A DNA stretch of 64,000 nt from D2472 sp964275585 (GCA_964275585.1 CAXYCJ010000003.1:1-64000), one strand, 5' to 3'; numbered from the stretch's first letter, positions 34,599 to 44,121 are shown. The notes: generated by a model not told the origin, from the sequence alone. Made by a program: numbers and translations.

Positions 34599-35597
34599 TT
34601 AACTCAATAACTCATTAATCTTTGATATTAGGGCTTCAGCTTCTTCCTCAGATCCTAGTAGTGATTCAACCATAATATTTGTTTTACCCTTTATTGTTTG
34701 AAGTATAATTTTAAATTCAGCCTCTTCTCCTAGCAATAGAGAATTATTATTTTCATCATCGCGGAAATTTAAAAAAGAGAACCATCCCCTATTTTCAGAT
34801 TCAACCGAATAACTCACTAAAAAAATACCATTATCTCGATCAATATCATTTGAGGTAATATTTCCAGCCTCAAGTGCTCTGCTAACTGCAGACCAGGCTC
34901 TATTAAACCCAAGGTTTAATTCAATAATCGTTTGATCATTGACATTAAATATCTTTGCTTTTTTTCGATCATTCAAGTTCTGAGCAGCTAATGATGTTCC
35001 TGAAAATGATGAAACAGAGCTTGCAAAAAATTGAACAATTTTTTCAAGCTCGCTTTGAATAAATTCTGGACTTACATCAATGGTCTCCATATTGTCATTG
35101 GAATAAATGGATAGAAAAATTTCAGTGGAGGCTTCCTTGATACCATGCTCAACAGCAATTCTAAAATTCCGATCATCTGAATATTTAATACGCATAATTC
35201 CAGTCTCTGGATCTGCATCAAGAATAGTCATTGATGAGGCTTCAAAATAATTCTTTGTAATAGGCCAAGAAGTAGATGGCAGAGTTTCTATGTATACCCA
35301 CATCAATTCCCCCAATCTTCTTAACTGGACTTCATTTGATTCCCCAGACGAAAAGATTTGCCTGGGCACTGGGACATCTTGGACTTCTGCAGGAGCAATA
35401 CCTTCAATGATTGGAGGATAGTGATCATCTTTACTAATTTCTAGATTAGCATTTGGAAGTTTTAACTCAGGAGCAACCTCGTCTTTGAAAAAGTCATGTT
35501 TAGTATCTGGAAATAAACCTTCGGGCCCTGAAATATATGAACATGAAGAAAATAAGAGTGGCAGACATATTCCAAAAAATAAATATAAGTTTTTCAT
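34599..35597 (-). CDS. bamC: Outer-membrane assembly lipoprotein BamC
   Basis: BamC (NlpB) is an accessory lipoprotein of the Bam complex. The 332-residue product has a lipoprotein signal with lipobox FSSC (Cys19), a long unstructured N-terminal segment (LPNANLEISKDDHYPPI, then PVPRQIFSSGE) that in E. coli lies across BamD, and two helix-grip domains. It sits between dapA (ATGA overlap) and purC, the standard dapA-bamC-purC order, which strengthens the weak sequence similarity. Confidence 0.88.
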   Translation of the reverse strand: MKNLYLFFGICLPLLFSSCSYISGPEGLFPDTKHDFFKDEVAPELKLPNANLEISKDDHYPPIIEGIAPAEVQDVPVPRQIFSSGESNEVQLRRLGELMWVYIETLPSTSWPITKNYFEASSMTILDADPETGIMRIKYSDDRNFRIAVEHGIKEASTEIFLSIYSNDNMETIDVSPEFIQSELEKIVQFFASSVSSFSGTSLAAQNLNDRKKAKIFNVNDQTIIELNLGFNRAWSAVSRALEAGNITSNDIDRDNGIFLVSYSVESENRGWFSFLNFRDDENNNSLLLGEEAEFKIILQTIKGKTNIMVESLLGSEEEAEALISKINELLS

Positions 35598-36493
35598 AGT
35601 AATTTTAATTTTATCATCTCATTTAATAACTTTTCTTTATAATTATTTCCAAGAGGAATAAGAGGCAATCTAAGGCCTGCTTCAATTTTATTCATTCTCT
35701 CTAACATCCATTTTACTGGAATTGGATTAGATTCAATGAATAAAAGTTCATAAATTGTAGTAAAAATTTTGTTTAGTTCTTGTGCTTCATCCAATTTAAG
35801 GTTGAGATTTAAATTACATATCTGTGCAATCTCAGCAGGCAGTATATTTGCTGCAACTGAAATCACACCATCTCCTCCTTTTGACATTAATGAATTAAAG
35901 GTGGAGTCATCACCAGATAAGATATAAAAAGGCTTCTGATCAAATCTCTTTTCAGAGATAGATAGTAGCTGATTTAGTCTTTCTGGATCAGAAACTGCCT
36001 CTTTAATACCAACAATGTTTGGATGCTCTGATAGTCTCTCAACAGTATGGGGTTGAAGATCACAAGCAGTTCTGGAAGGAACATTATATAAAATCTGAGG
36101 TATCTCAGCCGAATCTGCAATTTTAGTATAATGCTGAAATAGTCCTTCTTGATTAGGCTTATTGTAATAAGGAGTTACTATTAGGGCAAAGTTTGCTCCC
36201 AATGAAGCTGCCGTTTGAGTTAATTCGATGGCTTCTTGGGTAGAGTTAGCACCTGTACCAGCAATCACTGTAATTCTTCCATCTGCAAACTGAATAGCTT
36301 TTTCAATAATTTCAAGGTGCTCAGATACCGTGACAGTTGACGATTCACCGGTTGTGCCAACAACTACAAGACCGCTAGTTCCGGATTGAATATGCCATTC
36401 AATTAATGAATATAAAGATTTGTAATCCAGGCTCCCGTCAGGGAACATTGGAGTAACTAAAGCTACAAAACTGCCTTGTAGGGGTTGCATCAT
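35594..36493 (-). CDS. dapA: 4-hydroxy-tetrahydrodipicolinate synthase
   Basis: First committed enzyme of lysine and meso-diaminopimelate synthesis. The 299 residues begin QGSFVALVTPMFPDGSLDY and show GTTGESSTVT, the catalytic Tyr in YNVPSRTACDL (about residue 134) and the Schiff-base lysine in VGIKEAVSD (about 162). Two consecutive ATG codons are possible starts. Divergent from bcp with under 50 bp between them, as is common in gammaproteobacteria. Confidence 0.96.
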   Translation of the reverse strand: MMQPLQGSFVALVTPMFPDGSLDYKSLYSLIEWHIQSGTSGLVVVGTTGESSTVTVSEHLEIIEKAIQFADGRITVIAGTGANSTQEAIELTQTAASLGANFALIVTPYYNKPNQEGLFQHYTKIADSAEIPQILYNVPSRTACDLQPHTVERLSEHPNIVGIKEAVSDPERLNQLLSISEKRFDQKPFYILSGDDSTFNSLMSKGGDGVISVAANILPAEIAQICNLNLNLKLDEAQELNKIFTTIYELLFIESNPIPVKWMLERMNKIEAGLRLPLIPLGNNYKEKLLNEMIKLKLL

Positions 36494-36540
36494 GTATGTT
36501 TTCAGTAAAAAATGAAACTATACACTTTTTAAGGAAAAAA

Positions 36541-37014
36541 ATGGCTAAAAATTTAGTAGGTAAGAAATGTCCAACATTCAAGGCTGATGCAACAAGTGAA
36601 GAAGTGATCTCTAATGCAACATTTAAAAATAAAAATGTTGTAATTTATTTCTACCCTAAAGATAGCACTCCGGGATGCACAACTGAAGGGCAGGATTTTA
36701 GGGATAACTACAAAGCATTTAAAAAATTAAATACTGAAATTCTTGGAATCTCAAGAGAGTCTATTAAATCTCATGAAAATTTTAAATCGAATCAAAGTTT
36801 TCCGTTTGAGCTGCTCTCTGATCCAGATGAAAAAGTATGCAAGGCGTTTGACGTTATGAAACTTAAGTCAATGTATGGCAGGGAGTATATGGGGGTAGAT
36901 CGGAGTACGTTTATTATTAACTCAAATGGTAAAGTACACAAAGAATGGCGTAGCGTTAAAGTTAAAGGCCATGTACAAGAAGTCTTAGAGGAAGTAAAAC
37001 TACTTAAAAAATAA
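36541..37014 (+). CDS. bcp: Thioredoxin-dependent peroxiredoxin Bcp
   Basis: Peroxiredoxin of the BCP/PrxQ group that reduces hydroperoxides. With the ATG at 36541 (AAGGA ribosome-binding site) it has 157 residues, matching E. coli Bcp. The peroxidatic cysteine is in YPKDSTPGCTTEGQDFRD (about residue 46). The second cysteine five residues later found in many Bcp proteins is replaced (CTTEGQ), so this looks like a one-Cys or atypical form. An upstream ATG at 36496 lies in the promoter gap and is less likely. Confidence 0.92.
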   Translation: MAKNLVGKKCPTFKADATSEEVISNATFKNKNVVIYFYPKDSTPGCTTEGQDFRDNYKAFKKLNTEILGISRESIKSHENFKSNQSFPFELLSDPDEKVCKAFDVMKLKSMYGREYMGVDRSTFIINSNGKVHKEWRSVKVKGHVQEVLEEVKLLKK

Positions 37015-37018
37015 GATG

Positions 37019-38074
37019 TTAACTTGGGAGATTATCAGGCCAAGCATTCCATATTGCTTTGATTAAAGTGGCAATTGGAATTGCAAAGAACACGCCCCAG
37101 AAGCCAAAGAGACTCCCGAAAATAAATACAGCCAAAATAATTGCAACCGGATGAAGTTTTACTGCGTCAGAAAAGAGAAGAGGAACTAGTAAATTACCAT
37201 CTAAAATCTGCAAAGCTAGATATGAGCCCATTAACAGCCAAAATTCAAACGTAAGATTAAATTGAAGCAGCCCAACTGCCGCAACAGGAATCGTGACAAT
37301 GAATGCTCCCAAATATGGTATCAAAACAGAAAAACCAACCAAAACTGATAAAAGTGCAACATACTCTAGGCCAAAATATAGAAAAATTACTGCAGCTAAT
37401 GAGCCAACAATAACTATTTCAATTGCTTTGCCTCTAGCGTAGTTGCTAAGCTGCCCATCCATTTCAACCCAAATACTTTTTAACATCATCCGTTCTTTCG
37501 GCAAGATGCTAAGAAATCCAGAAATAATTGCTTTCCTGTCATACAAAAAGAAAAATACAAGAATTGGTAGCAAGATTATATTCACTGCAACAGCTAAGGT
37601 ATTTTGAATGCCAGTAATTGAAGCTTTTAAAAAATCTTGTGAAATAGAGGTAATTTCTCCAGAAAGACTCTGTAAAAATGCAGTAATTTGATCTGAAGAA
37701 ACTAAGTCAGGATATTTGCCAGGGATTTCTTGGGCAAACAACATGAGTGAATTAACCCATTTAGGAATTTCTAAGATTAATGATTGGAGTTGTTGATAGA
37801 CAACGGGAATTAACCAGATCATTAATGCAAGGCCTAATAGCAAGAAAAAACTATAAGTAAGAACAAATGCCAGTGATTGCCCTAAACCATAGGACTGCAT
37901 TCTGTTCTGCATTCCTAGTAGCAAATATGCAAATATAATACTAACCAAAAAAGGTGTAAGAATATTTCCAAAAAAGAAAAGAATTAAGAATGCGACGACC
38001 ACTAGTAAAGAAAAAACTAAGGTCTCTTCATTAGAAAAAATTTTTCTTAATAAATTATTTATCTCTTCTAGCAC
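37019..38074 (-). CDS. AI-2E family permease (PerM-like)
   Basis: A 351-residue inner-membrane protein with seven to eight hydrophobic segments and the family pattern: LAFVLTYSFFLLLGLALMIWLIP near residue 70, FFLYDRKAIISGFLSILPKE in the middle, and GSLFGFWGVFFAIPIATLIKAIW at the end. Family members have been proposed to export autoinducer-2 or act as Na+/H+ antiporters, so the substrate is unsure. It lies between bcp and bepA, the same neighbourhood as PerM in many gammaproteobacteria. Confidence 0.87.
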   Translation of the reverse strand: MLEEINNLLRKIFSNEETLVFSLLVVVAFLILFFFGNILTPFLVSIIFAYLLLGMQNRMQSYGLGQSLAFVLTYSFFLLLGLALMIWLIPVVYQQLQSLILEIPKWVNSLMLFAQEIPGKYPDLVSSDQITAFLQSLSGEITSISQDFLKASITGIQNTLAVAVNIILLPILVFFFLYDRKAIISGFLSILPKERMMLKSIWVEMDGQLSNYARGKAIEIVIVGSLAAVIFLYFGLEYVALLSVLVGFSVLIPYLGAFIVTIPVAAVGLLQFNLTFEFWLLMGSYLALQILDGNLLVPLLFSDAVKLHPVAIILAVFIFGSLFGFWGVFFAIPIATLIKAIWNAWPDNLPS

Positions 38075-38161
38075 TTTTTATATTTTATTTTGTCTTAGAA
38101 ATGATATGTTAATTGAAATTAATCAATAGTGTAAGTTTCTTAATGGTTCGTAAATAAAGTA

Positions 38162-39592
38162 ATGTTTTTTAAATACCTTCTTTTTATATTATTTCTATTT
38201 TCTCAAAGCCTTCTTGCTCAGGCTGAAGACCTAAATTTACCTGATTTAGGTGATCGAGTATCCGGTGTAATATCTTTGGAACAAGAAAAAACTCTTGGGC
38301 AAAGTTTCTTAGAGCAAGTCTATGCTCAAGCTCCACTGATAAATGATCCAATAATCCAAGAATATACTGAATTACTAATTTACAGGCTCTCTGAAACCTC
38401 TGAGGTTGTTGATCGTGAATTTACGATTATTTTAATAGATGAAAAGTCATTAAATGCTTTTGCTGCTCCAGGAGGGGTGATTGGAGTAAACGGTGGATTA
38501 TTTTTAAATGCAGAAAATGAGGCTCAGTTATCATCTGTTTTGGGGCATGAGTTGGCTCATCTCAGTCAACGACACTTTGCAAGAAATGTTCTAAGAGGAA
38601 GGGATACAAATTTAGCATCTTCATTAGTAATGGTTTCAGCCATTGCATTGGCAATTGTTGCAAACAATCCAACCGCATTCATTGCTGGACCAGCGGCCTT
38701 AGCTCAACAAAAATTACGATATAGTCGAATCTTTGAAAGAGAGGCTGATCGATATGGATTTAATAACTTAATTGCTGCTGGCTATGATCCAGCTGGGATG
38801 GGTCAGATGTTTGAAAATATGGCTAAAATCAGGAAACTGTCTGGTGACAACCCACCTGAATTCCTACTCACACATCCAATTACTTCATCAAGAATTAGTG
38901 ATGCATTTAATGCTGCAGATCAAATTGAATTTACAGGAGGAAAGAAAAATACAATTAATTTTGAATTTGTGAAAGGAAGGCTTAAGGCTAGATATTTATC
39001 ATCATCACCTCAGGCTGATGTGAGGTATTTTAAAAAACTGTATGAAAGCACTCCAAGCAATGAAAATAAATATGCATATATTATAGCTCTTAAAAATAAT
39101 GGTCAGTTCATAGAGGGGCTGAGCTTGATAGAGGAAGTGATAGAAAAATACCCAAAAAATTTAATCCTCAATACTACAAAAGCAGAGATCTTATTGTCTG
39201 GTCAGCAATTAGACCAAGCAGATAAGTATATTGAAAAAGTGCTAAATATTTCTCCAGGAAATTACCCTGCTTCAATTGTGAAGTCAAAAATATTAAGCGC
39301 AAAAAAAGAAAGCATTAGGTCTGAAGAAGTTATAAGAGATCTTTTAATAACTAAAAATCGTGATCCGAATTTGTGGATGCATTTATCAGAAATTCAAAGG
39401 GCTGGGAAAAATATTGTTGGCTATCACTTGAGTCGGGGTGAGTACTATATGTTATTGGGTGATTTTAACAATGCTCTGAATCAATTTCAATTTGCACTGC
39501 GACTATCAGGGAATTCATTTCAAACATCAGAAACTATTATGACTAAAATTAAATTTGTACAAGATAGGTTGGGTAAAAAAAGAGGTCTTTAA
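38162..39592 (+). CDS. bepA: Periplasmic M48 metalloprotease / chaperone BepA (YfgC)
   Basis: BepA degrades or helps fold outer-membrane proteins such as LptD at the Bam complex. The 476-residue protein has a signal peptide (FKYLLFILFLFSQSLLAQA), the zinc protease motif GHELAHLSQRH (about residues 128-138), a third ligand region EREADRYGFNNL, and C-terminal TPR repeats (QLDQADKYIEKVLNISPGN). Its end overlaps by four bases the convergent transporter gene. Confidence 0.94.
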   Translation: MFFKYLLFILFLFSQSLLAQAEDLNLPDLGDRVSGVISLEQEKTLGQSFLEQVYAQAPLINDPIIQEYTELLIYRLSETSEVVDREFTIILIDEKSLNAFAAPGGVIGVNGGLFLNAENEAQLSSVLGHELAHLSQRHFARNVLRGRDTNLASSLVMVSAIALAIVANNPTAFIAGPAALAQQKLRYSRIFEREADRYGFNNLIAAGYDPAGMGQMFENMAKIRKLSGDNPPEFLLTHPITSSRISDAFNAADQIEFTGGKKNTINFEFVKGRLKARYLSSSPQADVRYFKKLYESTPSNENKYAYIIALKNNGQFIEGLSLIEEVIEKYPKNLILNTTKAEILLSGQQLDQADKYIEKVLNISPGNYPASIVKSKILSAKKESIRSEEVIRDLLITKNRDPNLWMHLSEIQRAGKNIVGYHLSRGEYYMLLGDFNNALNQFQFALRLSGNSFQTSETIMTKIKFVQDRLGKKRGL

Positions 39593-40905
39593 GAAGCAAT
39601 CTTTTCCTTTGGTGGAATTTTAAAACCTAGCAAAGCTACACATCCCGCAAAAGGTATTGCTAATAATGGTACCTGTGAGAATGCCACTCCAACTGATTTA
39701 GAAATTAAGATAAAGCCACTACCTGAAAAATCTCCTAAACGAACAAGAAATGTATCAACTAAAACAGATGATTTATAACGATCTACTTTCTTAAGGTAGC
39801 TAAATATTAACTCTCTGGTTGGCTTGTTAACACCATACTCAAATAGTCTTAAAATAATAGTTACAACAAAAACATACCCAATGGTAGGAGCCAAGAAATA
39901 ACCAATAAAAACACCTGTGAATAAAAATCCGTAGCTCATTAAAATATATTTAGGGCCCACAATACGCATTATTGCTGCTGTTAAAAAAAATTGAGTGAAT
40001 AAGGTCAGGATTGTGACTGTCTGCTCTATCTGACTAAAGAAGATAATCCTATCACCTCCATCTGATGACCAAGCATTTACTATTTCAACCGATGTAATCC
40101 AATGAACTGTCATGAGAGCTGTCCAAAGATACATATAGAGACCAATAGAGCGAATTTGAGAAGATGAAATTAAATTTTTAATAGCATCAAAGCTTGATCC
40201 TCCAGGTGACTCATTGATTCCCTCTAAATTGGAGAATCGCTTCATAAGACTAAGTCCTGCCATCAGTGCCAAAAAAAGAAAAACTATAGCAATCATTGTA
40301 AAAAAAACAATGCCCGATTCATTAAAAGTTGAGGCTAACTGTTTAGAAATTTCTGAGCCAAGATAGGCTCCCAAAGATCCTCCAGCAGCTATTACTCCAT
40401 AAACATTTGCAGCATTGCCTCCTCTGAACAGATTAATAATTACAACCCAAAATATAGAGACAACAAAAAAAGAATAAACGTTACACCAAATATAAAATAT
40501 CTGACTTAGAGAAATAGATGATGAGGGATCAAAGAATTGCCATTTATAGAATATCTGACTTAGAGAGATAGATGATGAGGGATCAAAGAATTGCAATAAA
40601 ATAATAAACCCTAGTAAATTACTAATAAAAAAAGAATAGCAACCTATCAACACACCCCTTAAATTTTTTCTTGAAGCCAGCCATGAATAAACTGGGTTCA
40701 ATAACAACATAACCAATGCACCGACCCCAAGCAGATATGGAAGAATTTCAGAATTTTGAACTGCCATCTCATTTCGTACTGGTCTTAAAATATACCAAGA
40801 GCATAAAACCAAGAAGAAGAAGAAACCTGCAAGAATTGATTCTTTTGTAAACGATAAAGTAATTCTCTTTATGGTTTGAGCAACGGAATTAGAAATTTTT
40901 TTCAT
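39589..40905 (-). CDS. Tlc/NTT-like (nucleotide-transporter-type) membrane protein with internal duplication
   Basis: A 438-residue integral membrane protein of about 12 helices in the MFS/ADP-ATP translocase-like group: WYILRPVRNEMAVQNSEILPYLLG near residue 37, FRGGNAANVYGVIAAGGSLGAYLGS in the middle, and FEYGVNKPTRELIFSYLKKVDRYKS in the C-terminal half, motifs shared with Npt/Tlc proteins. In free-living bacteria their substrate is unknown. Residues about 105-140 are a tandem repeat of 18 residues encoded by a 54-bp duplication. Located downstream of tRNA-Lys. Confidence 0.78.
   Translation of the reverse strand: MKKISNSVAQTIKRITLSFTKESILAGFFFFLVLCSWYILRPVRNEMAVQNSEILPYLLGVGALVMLLLNPVYSWLASRKNLRGVLIGCYSFFISNLLGFIILLQFFDPSSSISLSQIFYKWQFFDPSSSISLSQIFYIWCNVYSFFVVSIFWVVIINLFRGGNAANVYGVIAAGGSLGAYLGSEISKQLASTFNESGIVFFTMIAIVFLFLALMAGLSLMKRFSNLEGINESPGGSSFDAIKNLISSSQIRSIGLYMYLWTALMTVHWITSVEIVNAWSSDGGDRIIFFSQIEQTVTILTLFTQFFLTAAIMRIVGPKYILMSYGFLFTGVFIGYFLAPTIGYVFVVTIILRLFEYGVNKPTRELIFSYLKKVDRYKSSVLVDTFLVRLGDFSGSGFILISKSVGVAFSQVPLLAIPFAGCVALLGFKIPPKEKIAS
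40486..40593 (-). repeat. Diverged in-frame 54-bp tandem duplication
   Basis: Two adjacent 54-bp units (40486-40539 and 40540-40593) inside the Tlc-like gene are identical at 50 of 54 bases and each encodes QFFDPSSSISLSQIFYxW, with x = K in the first copy read and I in the second. The four differences are two in one codon (Ile/Lys) and two silent third-position changes. Because the copies have diverged, an assembly artefact is unlikely. Confidence 0.93.
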
Positions 40906-40947
40906 TAATTTAAGGTTTGGTGAGAACTAAAACTAAAGATGAATGAA

Positions 40948-41023
40948 TGGTGGGTCGCACAGGATTCGAACCTGTGACCAATTCGTTAAAAGCGAACTGC
41001 TCTACCAGCTGAGCTAGCGACCC
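40948..41023 (-). tRNA. tRNA-Lys (TTT)
   Basis: A 76-nt tRNA with encoded CCA. The acceptor stem GGGTCGC pairs with GCGACCC, the T arm contains GGTTCGAATCC, the D arm AGCTCAGCTGGTAGAGC, and the anticodon loop CTTTTAA gives anticodon TTT (forward aaa at 40988-40990). The anticodon stem is G27-U43 wobble plus four Watson-Crick pairs. It closely matches E. coli tRNA-Lys and lies just after cpoB, as lysT does in E. coli. Confidence 0.98.
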
Positions 41024-41051
41024 AAGAGAGGATTCCATAAAAAAGATGTGA

Positions 41052-41699
41052 TTATTCCATATTTGCCAATAACTGCAAGGCTTGCAAGGCTAAAGAGGAA
41101 GCATTACTATCTGGAAAAGTTTGAACAACAAACTGATATTTAATCTTCGCTGCACTAGTCTCATCAGACATCATAAAGATATCTCCAATCTTTTTATGAG
41201 CCAGTGGGGTCCTAAAGTGATCGGGGTAAACTACTGTCAGGGTTTGAAAAAAATCATTACTTTCAATCAAGCTAGATTCTTGTAAAGAAATTTCTCCTAA
41301 CCAGAAGAGACTAAGAGGAATTTTTTCATCGTCATTAAAATTATTAACTAAATATATAAAAGATTTTTTTGCAGCTTGAGAATCATTGTTATCAAATAAT
41401 GCTTTTTTTGCTTCTTTGTAAACCTCTTCAATGCTTTGGCTCTCATTAATGCCTTGGAACCTGAAAGTGCTCTCTTCCGCCATCACATTACTCTCAGACG
41501 AACTTAAGGTTTCTGATTGAACAGAGCCTTCGTTTAACAGTTTATCAATTAAGTAAGATTGTGATTCCAGCTCACTTCTTAGCGCAGCTAATTCTACCTC
41601 TAACTCCTGGATCTTTAAAAATAAGATGTCTGAAGCATCGCCCTCCTGAGCATCTACAAAAAAAGATGCAGAAATAAGTACTGCAAGAAGAAATCTCAT
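41052..41699 (-). CDS. cpoB: Cell division coordinator CpoB (YbgF)
   Basis: CpoB is a periplasmic TPR protein that couples Tol-Pal to septal wall synthesis. The 215-residue product has a signal peptide (MRFLLAVLISASFFVDAQEG), a coiled-coil trimerisation segment (ILFLKIQELEVELAALRSE, residues about 25-55) and C-terminal TPR repeats (PLSLFWLGEISLQESSLIES, PLAHKKIGDIFMMSDETSAA). It directly follows pal, the conserved last position of the tol-pal operon. Confidence 0.92.
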   Translation of the reverse strand: MRFLLAVLISASFFVDAQEGDASDILFLKIQELEVELAALRSELESQSYLIDKLLNEGSVQSETLSSSESNVMAEESTFRFQGINESQSIEEVYKEAKKALFDNNDSQAAKKSFIYLVNNFNDDEKIPLSLFWLGEISLQESSLIESNDFFQTLTVVYPDHFRTPLAHKKIGDIFMMSDETSAAKIKYQFVVQTFPDSNASSLALQALQLLANME

Positions 41700-41710
41700 T
41701 TGATAAAAAA

Positions 41711-42187
41711 TTATTTAATTTCTACTCTTCTATTTTTTGACCAGGAGGTATCATTTGAGCCTAGAGATAAAGGCCTCTCTTCGCCATAGCTTTTCGTAAT
41801 TATGCTATTTCTTTTAATACCGTTAGCCATTAGATAATTTGCAACGGACTCAGATCGTCTTTGACCCAGTGCTAGATTGTACTCTCTTGTACCCCTTTCA
41901 TCGGCATGACCCTCAAGAGTAATAGTGATATTAGGATTTTTTTTCATCAACTCTACTACCCCTTTTAACGCTTGAATTGATCTGCTTGTTAGATTAAATT
42001 CATCATATGCAAAATAAACTACAGCATTCGCAAGAACTGCTTGGCTGGACATAGATTTTGGGGTAAGGCTCACTCCGGAAACACTTTGATCTGCAACAGA
42101 TTCTTCGGTTACTTGAAGAGAGCTACAGGCAGAAAATAGCACCAAAACAGCTAACGAAAAGAAAGTGTTATTAAATTTATTCATCAT
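41711..42187 (-). CDS. pal: Peptidoglycan-associated lipoprotein Pal
   Basis: Outer-membrane lipoprotein that binds peptidoglycan and TolB. The 158-residue product has a lipobox FSAC (Cys21) and an OmpA-like C-terminal domain with the meso-diaminopimelate-binding stretch LEGHADERGTREYNLALGQR (about residues 98-117), ending SKNRRVEIK. Flanked by tolB (18-bp gap) and cpoB (11-bp gap). Confidence 0.97.
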   Translation of the reverse strand: MMNKFNNTFFSLAVLVLFSACSSLQVTEESVADQSVSGVSLTPKSMSSQAVLANAVVYFAYDEFNLTSRSIQALKGVVELMKKNPNITITLEGHADERGTREYNLALGQRRSESVANYLMANGIKRNSIITKSYGEERPLSLGSNDTSWSKNRRVEIK

Positions 42188-42205
42188 ATTTACACCTATT
42201 TAAGA

Positions 42206-43492
42206 TTATCTTAAGAAATTAGACCAAGCAGGTTCTCTTACTTCACCTTTTGATGCTGGTAATTTAAACCTTGCTCCACTAAGGCTAAATCCTGCAAGCA
42301 TACTTAAGTCTTTTTCCTTAATTCCATAGATTACCATATTACCATTGGGAGCAACACTAGGAGATTCGTCCATTTTTGCCTCTGTCAATATTCTAATAAA
42401 ATTTTCTTTTTTATATTTTAAAGCGATGTGAAATAAACCGTCTTCAGATCTATGGACAAAAATGATCCCCTCTTCCTTAGGAAGATATGAAGCCTTAGCA
42501 TTGTAACTGCCCTCAAAAGAAATGCGCCGAGCTTTAGGGTTTAATTTCCTAAGGTTTAATTCATATATTTGAGGAGAGCCAGATCTTCCGCTAGTAAATA
42601 GTATTTTATTGCCTTTGGGTGACCATGAAGACTCTGTATCAATTGCAAACTGATTAGTCATTCTTGTTAAAACTCTATCATGAAGACGTAAGATATAAAT
42701 TTCTGCATTGCCATCTTGATATAATGTTAAAGAAAGATATTTTCCATCTGGCGACCACGAGGGTGAGCTTATTTGCGTCTCTTTTGAAAGAACTGACTCC
42801 CTCTCACCTGAGGCAATGTCTTGGATAAAGACTTTTGCAATGCCCGTTTCGAAAGAAACATAAGCAACCTTTCTGCTATCAGGCGACCAAGCAGGAGAGA
42901 TAATCGGCTCTGGACTAGCTAGAAGAACTTTTTCATTTTCGCCATCGGCGTCGGCTAACATTAAGTTATAACGTGATTCCGGCTTGGATGACTTAATTTC
43001 ATTTACATAGAGTAACCTTGTAGATGCAATGCCCTTAATTCCGGTGATTGATTCATAAATTCCATCACTAGTATAGTGCCCAAGCTGCCTGAGCTGATCA
43101 GGAATACCAAATACTTTTGAGTTGCGTATCTTCTTCTTTTTTAAAATATCATAAATTTCATAATTTACATCTACAAAATTCTTCTCTTGGATCACAGATC
43201 CAGTAACGAGATAATCCATACCTAATATCTTCCAGTCACTATAATTTATCTCTTCATCTACAATTTTAAGTGGTGATAAGAGTTCTTTATCAAGGATAAA
43301 AAATTCACCTGTGCGCCTAAGATCGTTTGAAATAATGTTATGTAATTTTTTAGAATCTATCCTATTGCCTTCAAAAGGTATCATTGCGATTTTATAGGGA
43401 TCTTCAGAACCTTTGGTGATTTCTAAAAAGAGCTCTCCGAAACACAGTGAAGACAAAAATAAAAATATTGATATGAAAGATTTTTGAATCAT
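42206..43492 (-). CDS. tolB: Tol-Pal system periplasmic protein TolB
   Basis: TolB is a periplasmic beta-propeller that shuttles between Pal and TolA. The 428-residue protein has a signal peptide (ISIFLFLSSLCFGELF), an N-terminal alpha/beta domain, and WD40-like blades with the repeated SPAWSPDSRKVAYVS, SPSWSPDGKYLSLTL and ESSWSPKGNKILFTS motifs. It overlaps tolA by four bases. Confidence 0.96.
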   Translation of the reverse strand: MIQKSFISIFLFLSSLCFGELFLEITKGSEDPYKIAMIPFEGNRIDSKKLHNIISNDLRRTGEFFILDKELLSPLKIVDEEINYSDWKILGMDYLVTGSVIQEKNFVDVNYEIYDILKKKKIRNSKVFGIPDQLRQLGHYTSDGIYESITGIKGIASTRLLYVNEIKSSKPESRYNLMLADADGENEKVLLASPEPIISPAWSPDSRKVAYVSFETGIAKVFIQDIASGERESVLSKETQISSPSWSPDGKYLSLTLYQDGNAEIYILRLHDRVLTRMTNQFAIDTESSWSPKGNKILFTSGRSGSPQIYELNLRKLNPKARRISFEGSYNAKASYLPKEEGIIFVHRSEDGLFHIALKYKKENFIRILTEAKMDESPSVAPNGNMVIYGIKEKDLSMLAGFSLSGARFKLPASKGEVREPAWSNFLR

Positions 43493-44121
43493 GAAGGATT
43501 AAAGCTAATGGCAATTATTTTAAATTCTTTTTCATATAAATCCTTTGAAAGAGCATTAAAAAAATTAAATGTCTCCACCCTTCTAACTGCTTGAAGAGCA
43601 GAATTATCAAATCTAATATTTCCACTACTCATAATTAAATTCACTTTTTCTATTCGGCCCGAAGACTTAATAAATAGCCTAAGGTTTGCAACTAAATCAC
43701 TAGGTATATTTCTGGGCTTCATCCAAGCACCCTCTATAGTTTTAATAATATTTTGAGAGATTATTGCAATTTCTTGTTCCTCTTTGGTTGTCTCAACATC
43801 TACTTCTTGCTCCAATAGAACAGATATATCAGATTGTAATAATAATTTTTGTGGCTTAGTTAAGATAGAAGGTGTGACTAGAGTCGTTTCAGTTACTATT
43901 TGATTCTGATTGACTGATGAGCTCTGCTTCACTGGTATGATATTTTTTCTCTTCTCAACTTTGATATCAGATTCAAATTTAAGTTGGACCTGCAAAGGCT
44001 TAGATAATAAAATTCTTTCTAATGTATTGGTATCGAAGGTTCCATATAGATATAGGAATATTGCTGCATGAGTACAAAATGAAAATAAAGAAGCATGTAA
44101 GTATCGAGAATTAGCTATCAT
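43489..44121 (-). CDS. tolA: Short TolA
   Basis: TolA spans the periplasm and is energised by TolQR. This copy is 210 residues, about half the E. coli 421. It has the N-terminal membrane helix (SLFSFCTHAAIFLYLYGTF), a short linker (residues about 45-130) without the long Ala/Lys-rich helix of domain II, and a C-terminal TonB-like domain (IEGAWMKPRNIPSDLVANLR, SSGRIEKVNLIMSSGNIRFD). Position between tolR and tolB makes the assignment firm despite weak similarity. Confidence 0.87.
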   Translation of the reverse strand: MIANSRYLHASLFSFCTHAAIFLYLYGTFDTNTLERILLSKPLQVQLKFESDIKVEKRKNIIPVKQSSSVNQNQIVTETTLVTPSILTKPQKLLLQSDISVLLEQEVDVETTKEEQEIAIISQNIIKTIEGAWMKPRNIPSDLVANLRLFIKSSGRIEKVNLIMSSGNIRFDNSALQAVRRVETFNFFNALSKDLYEKEFKIIAISFNPS

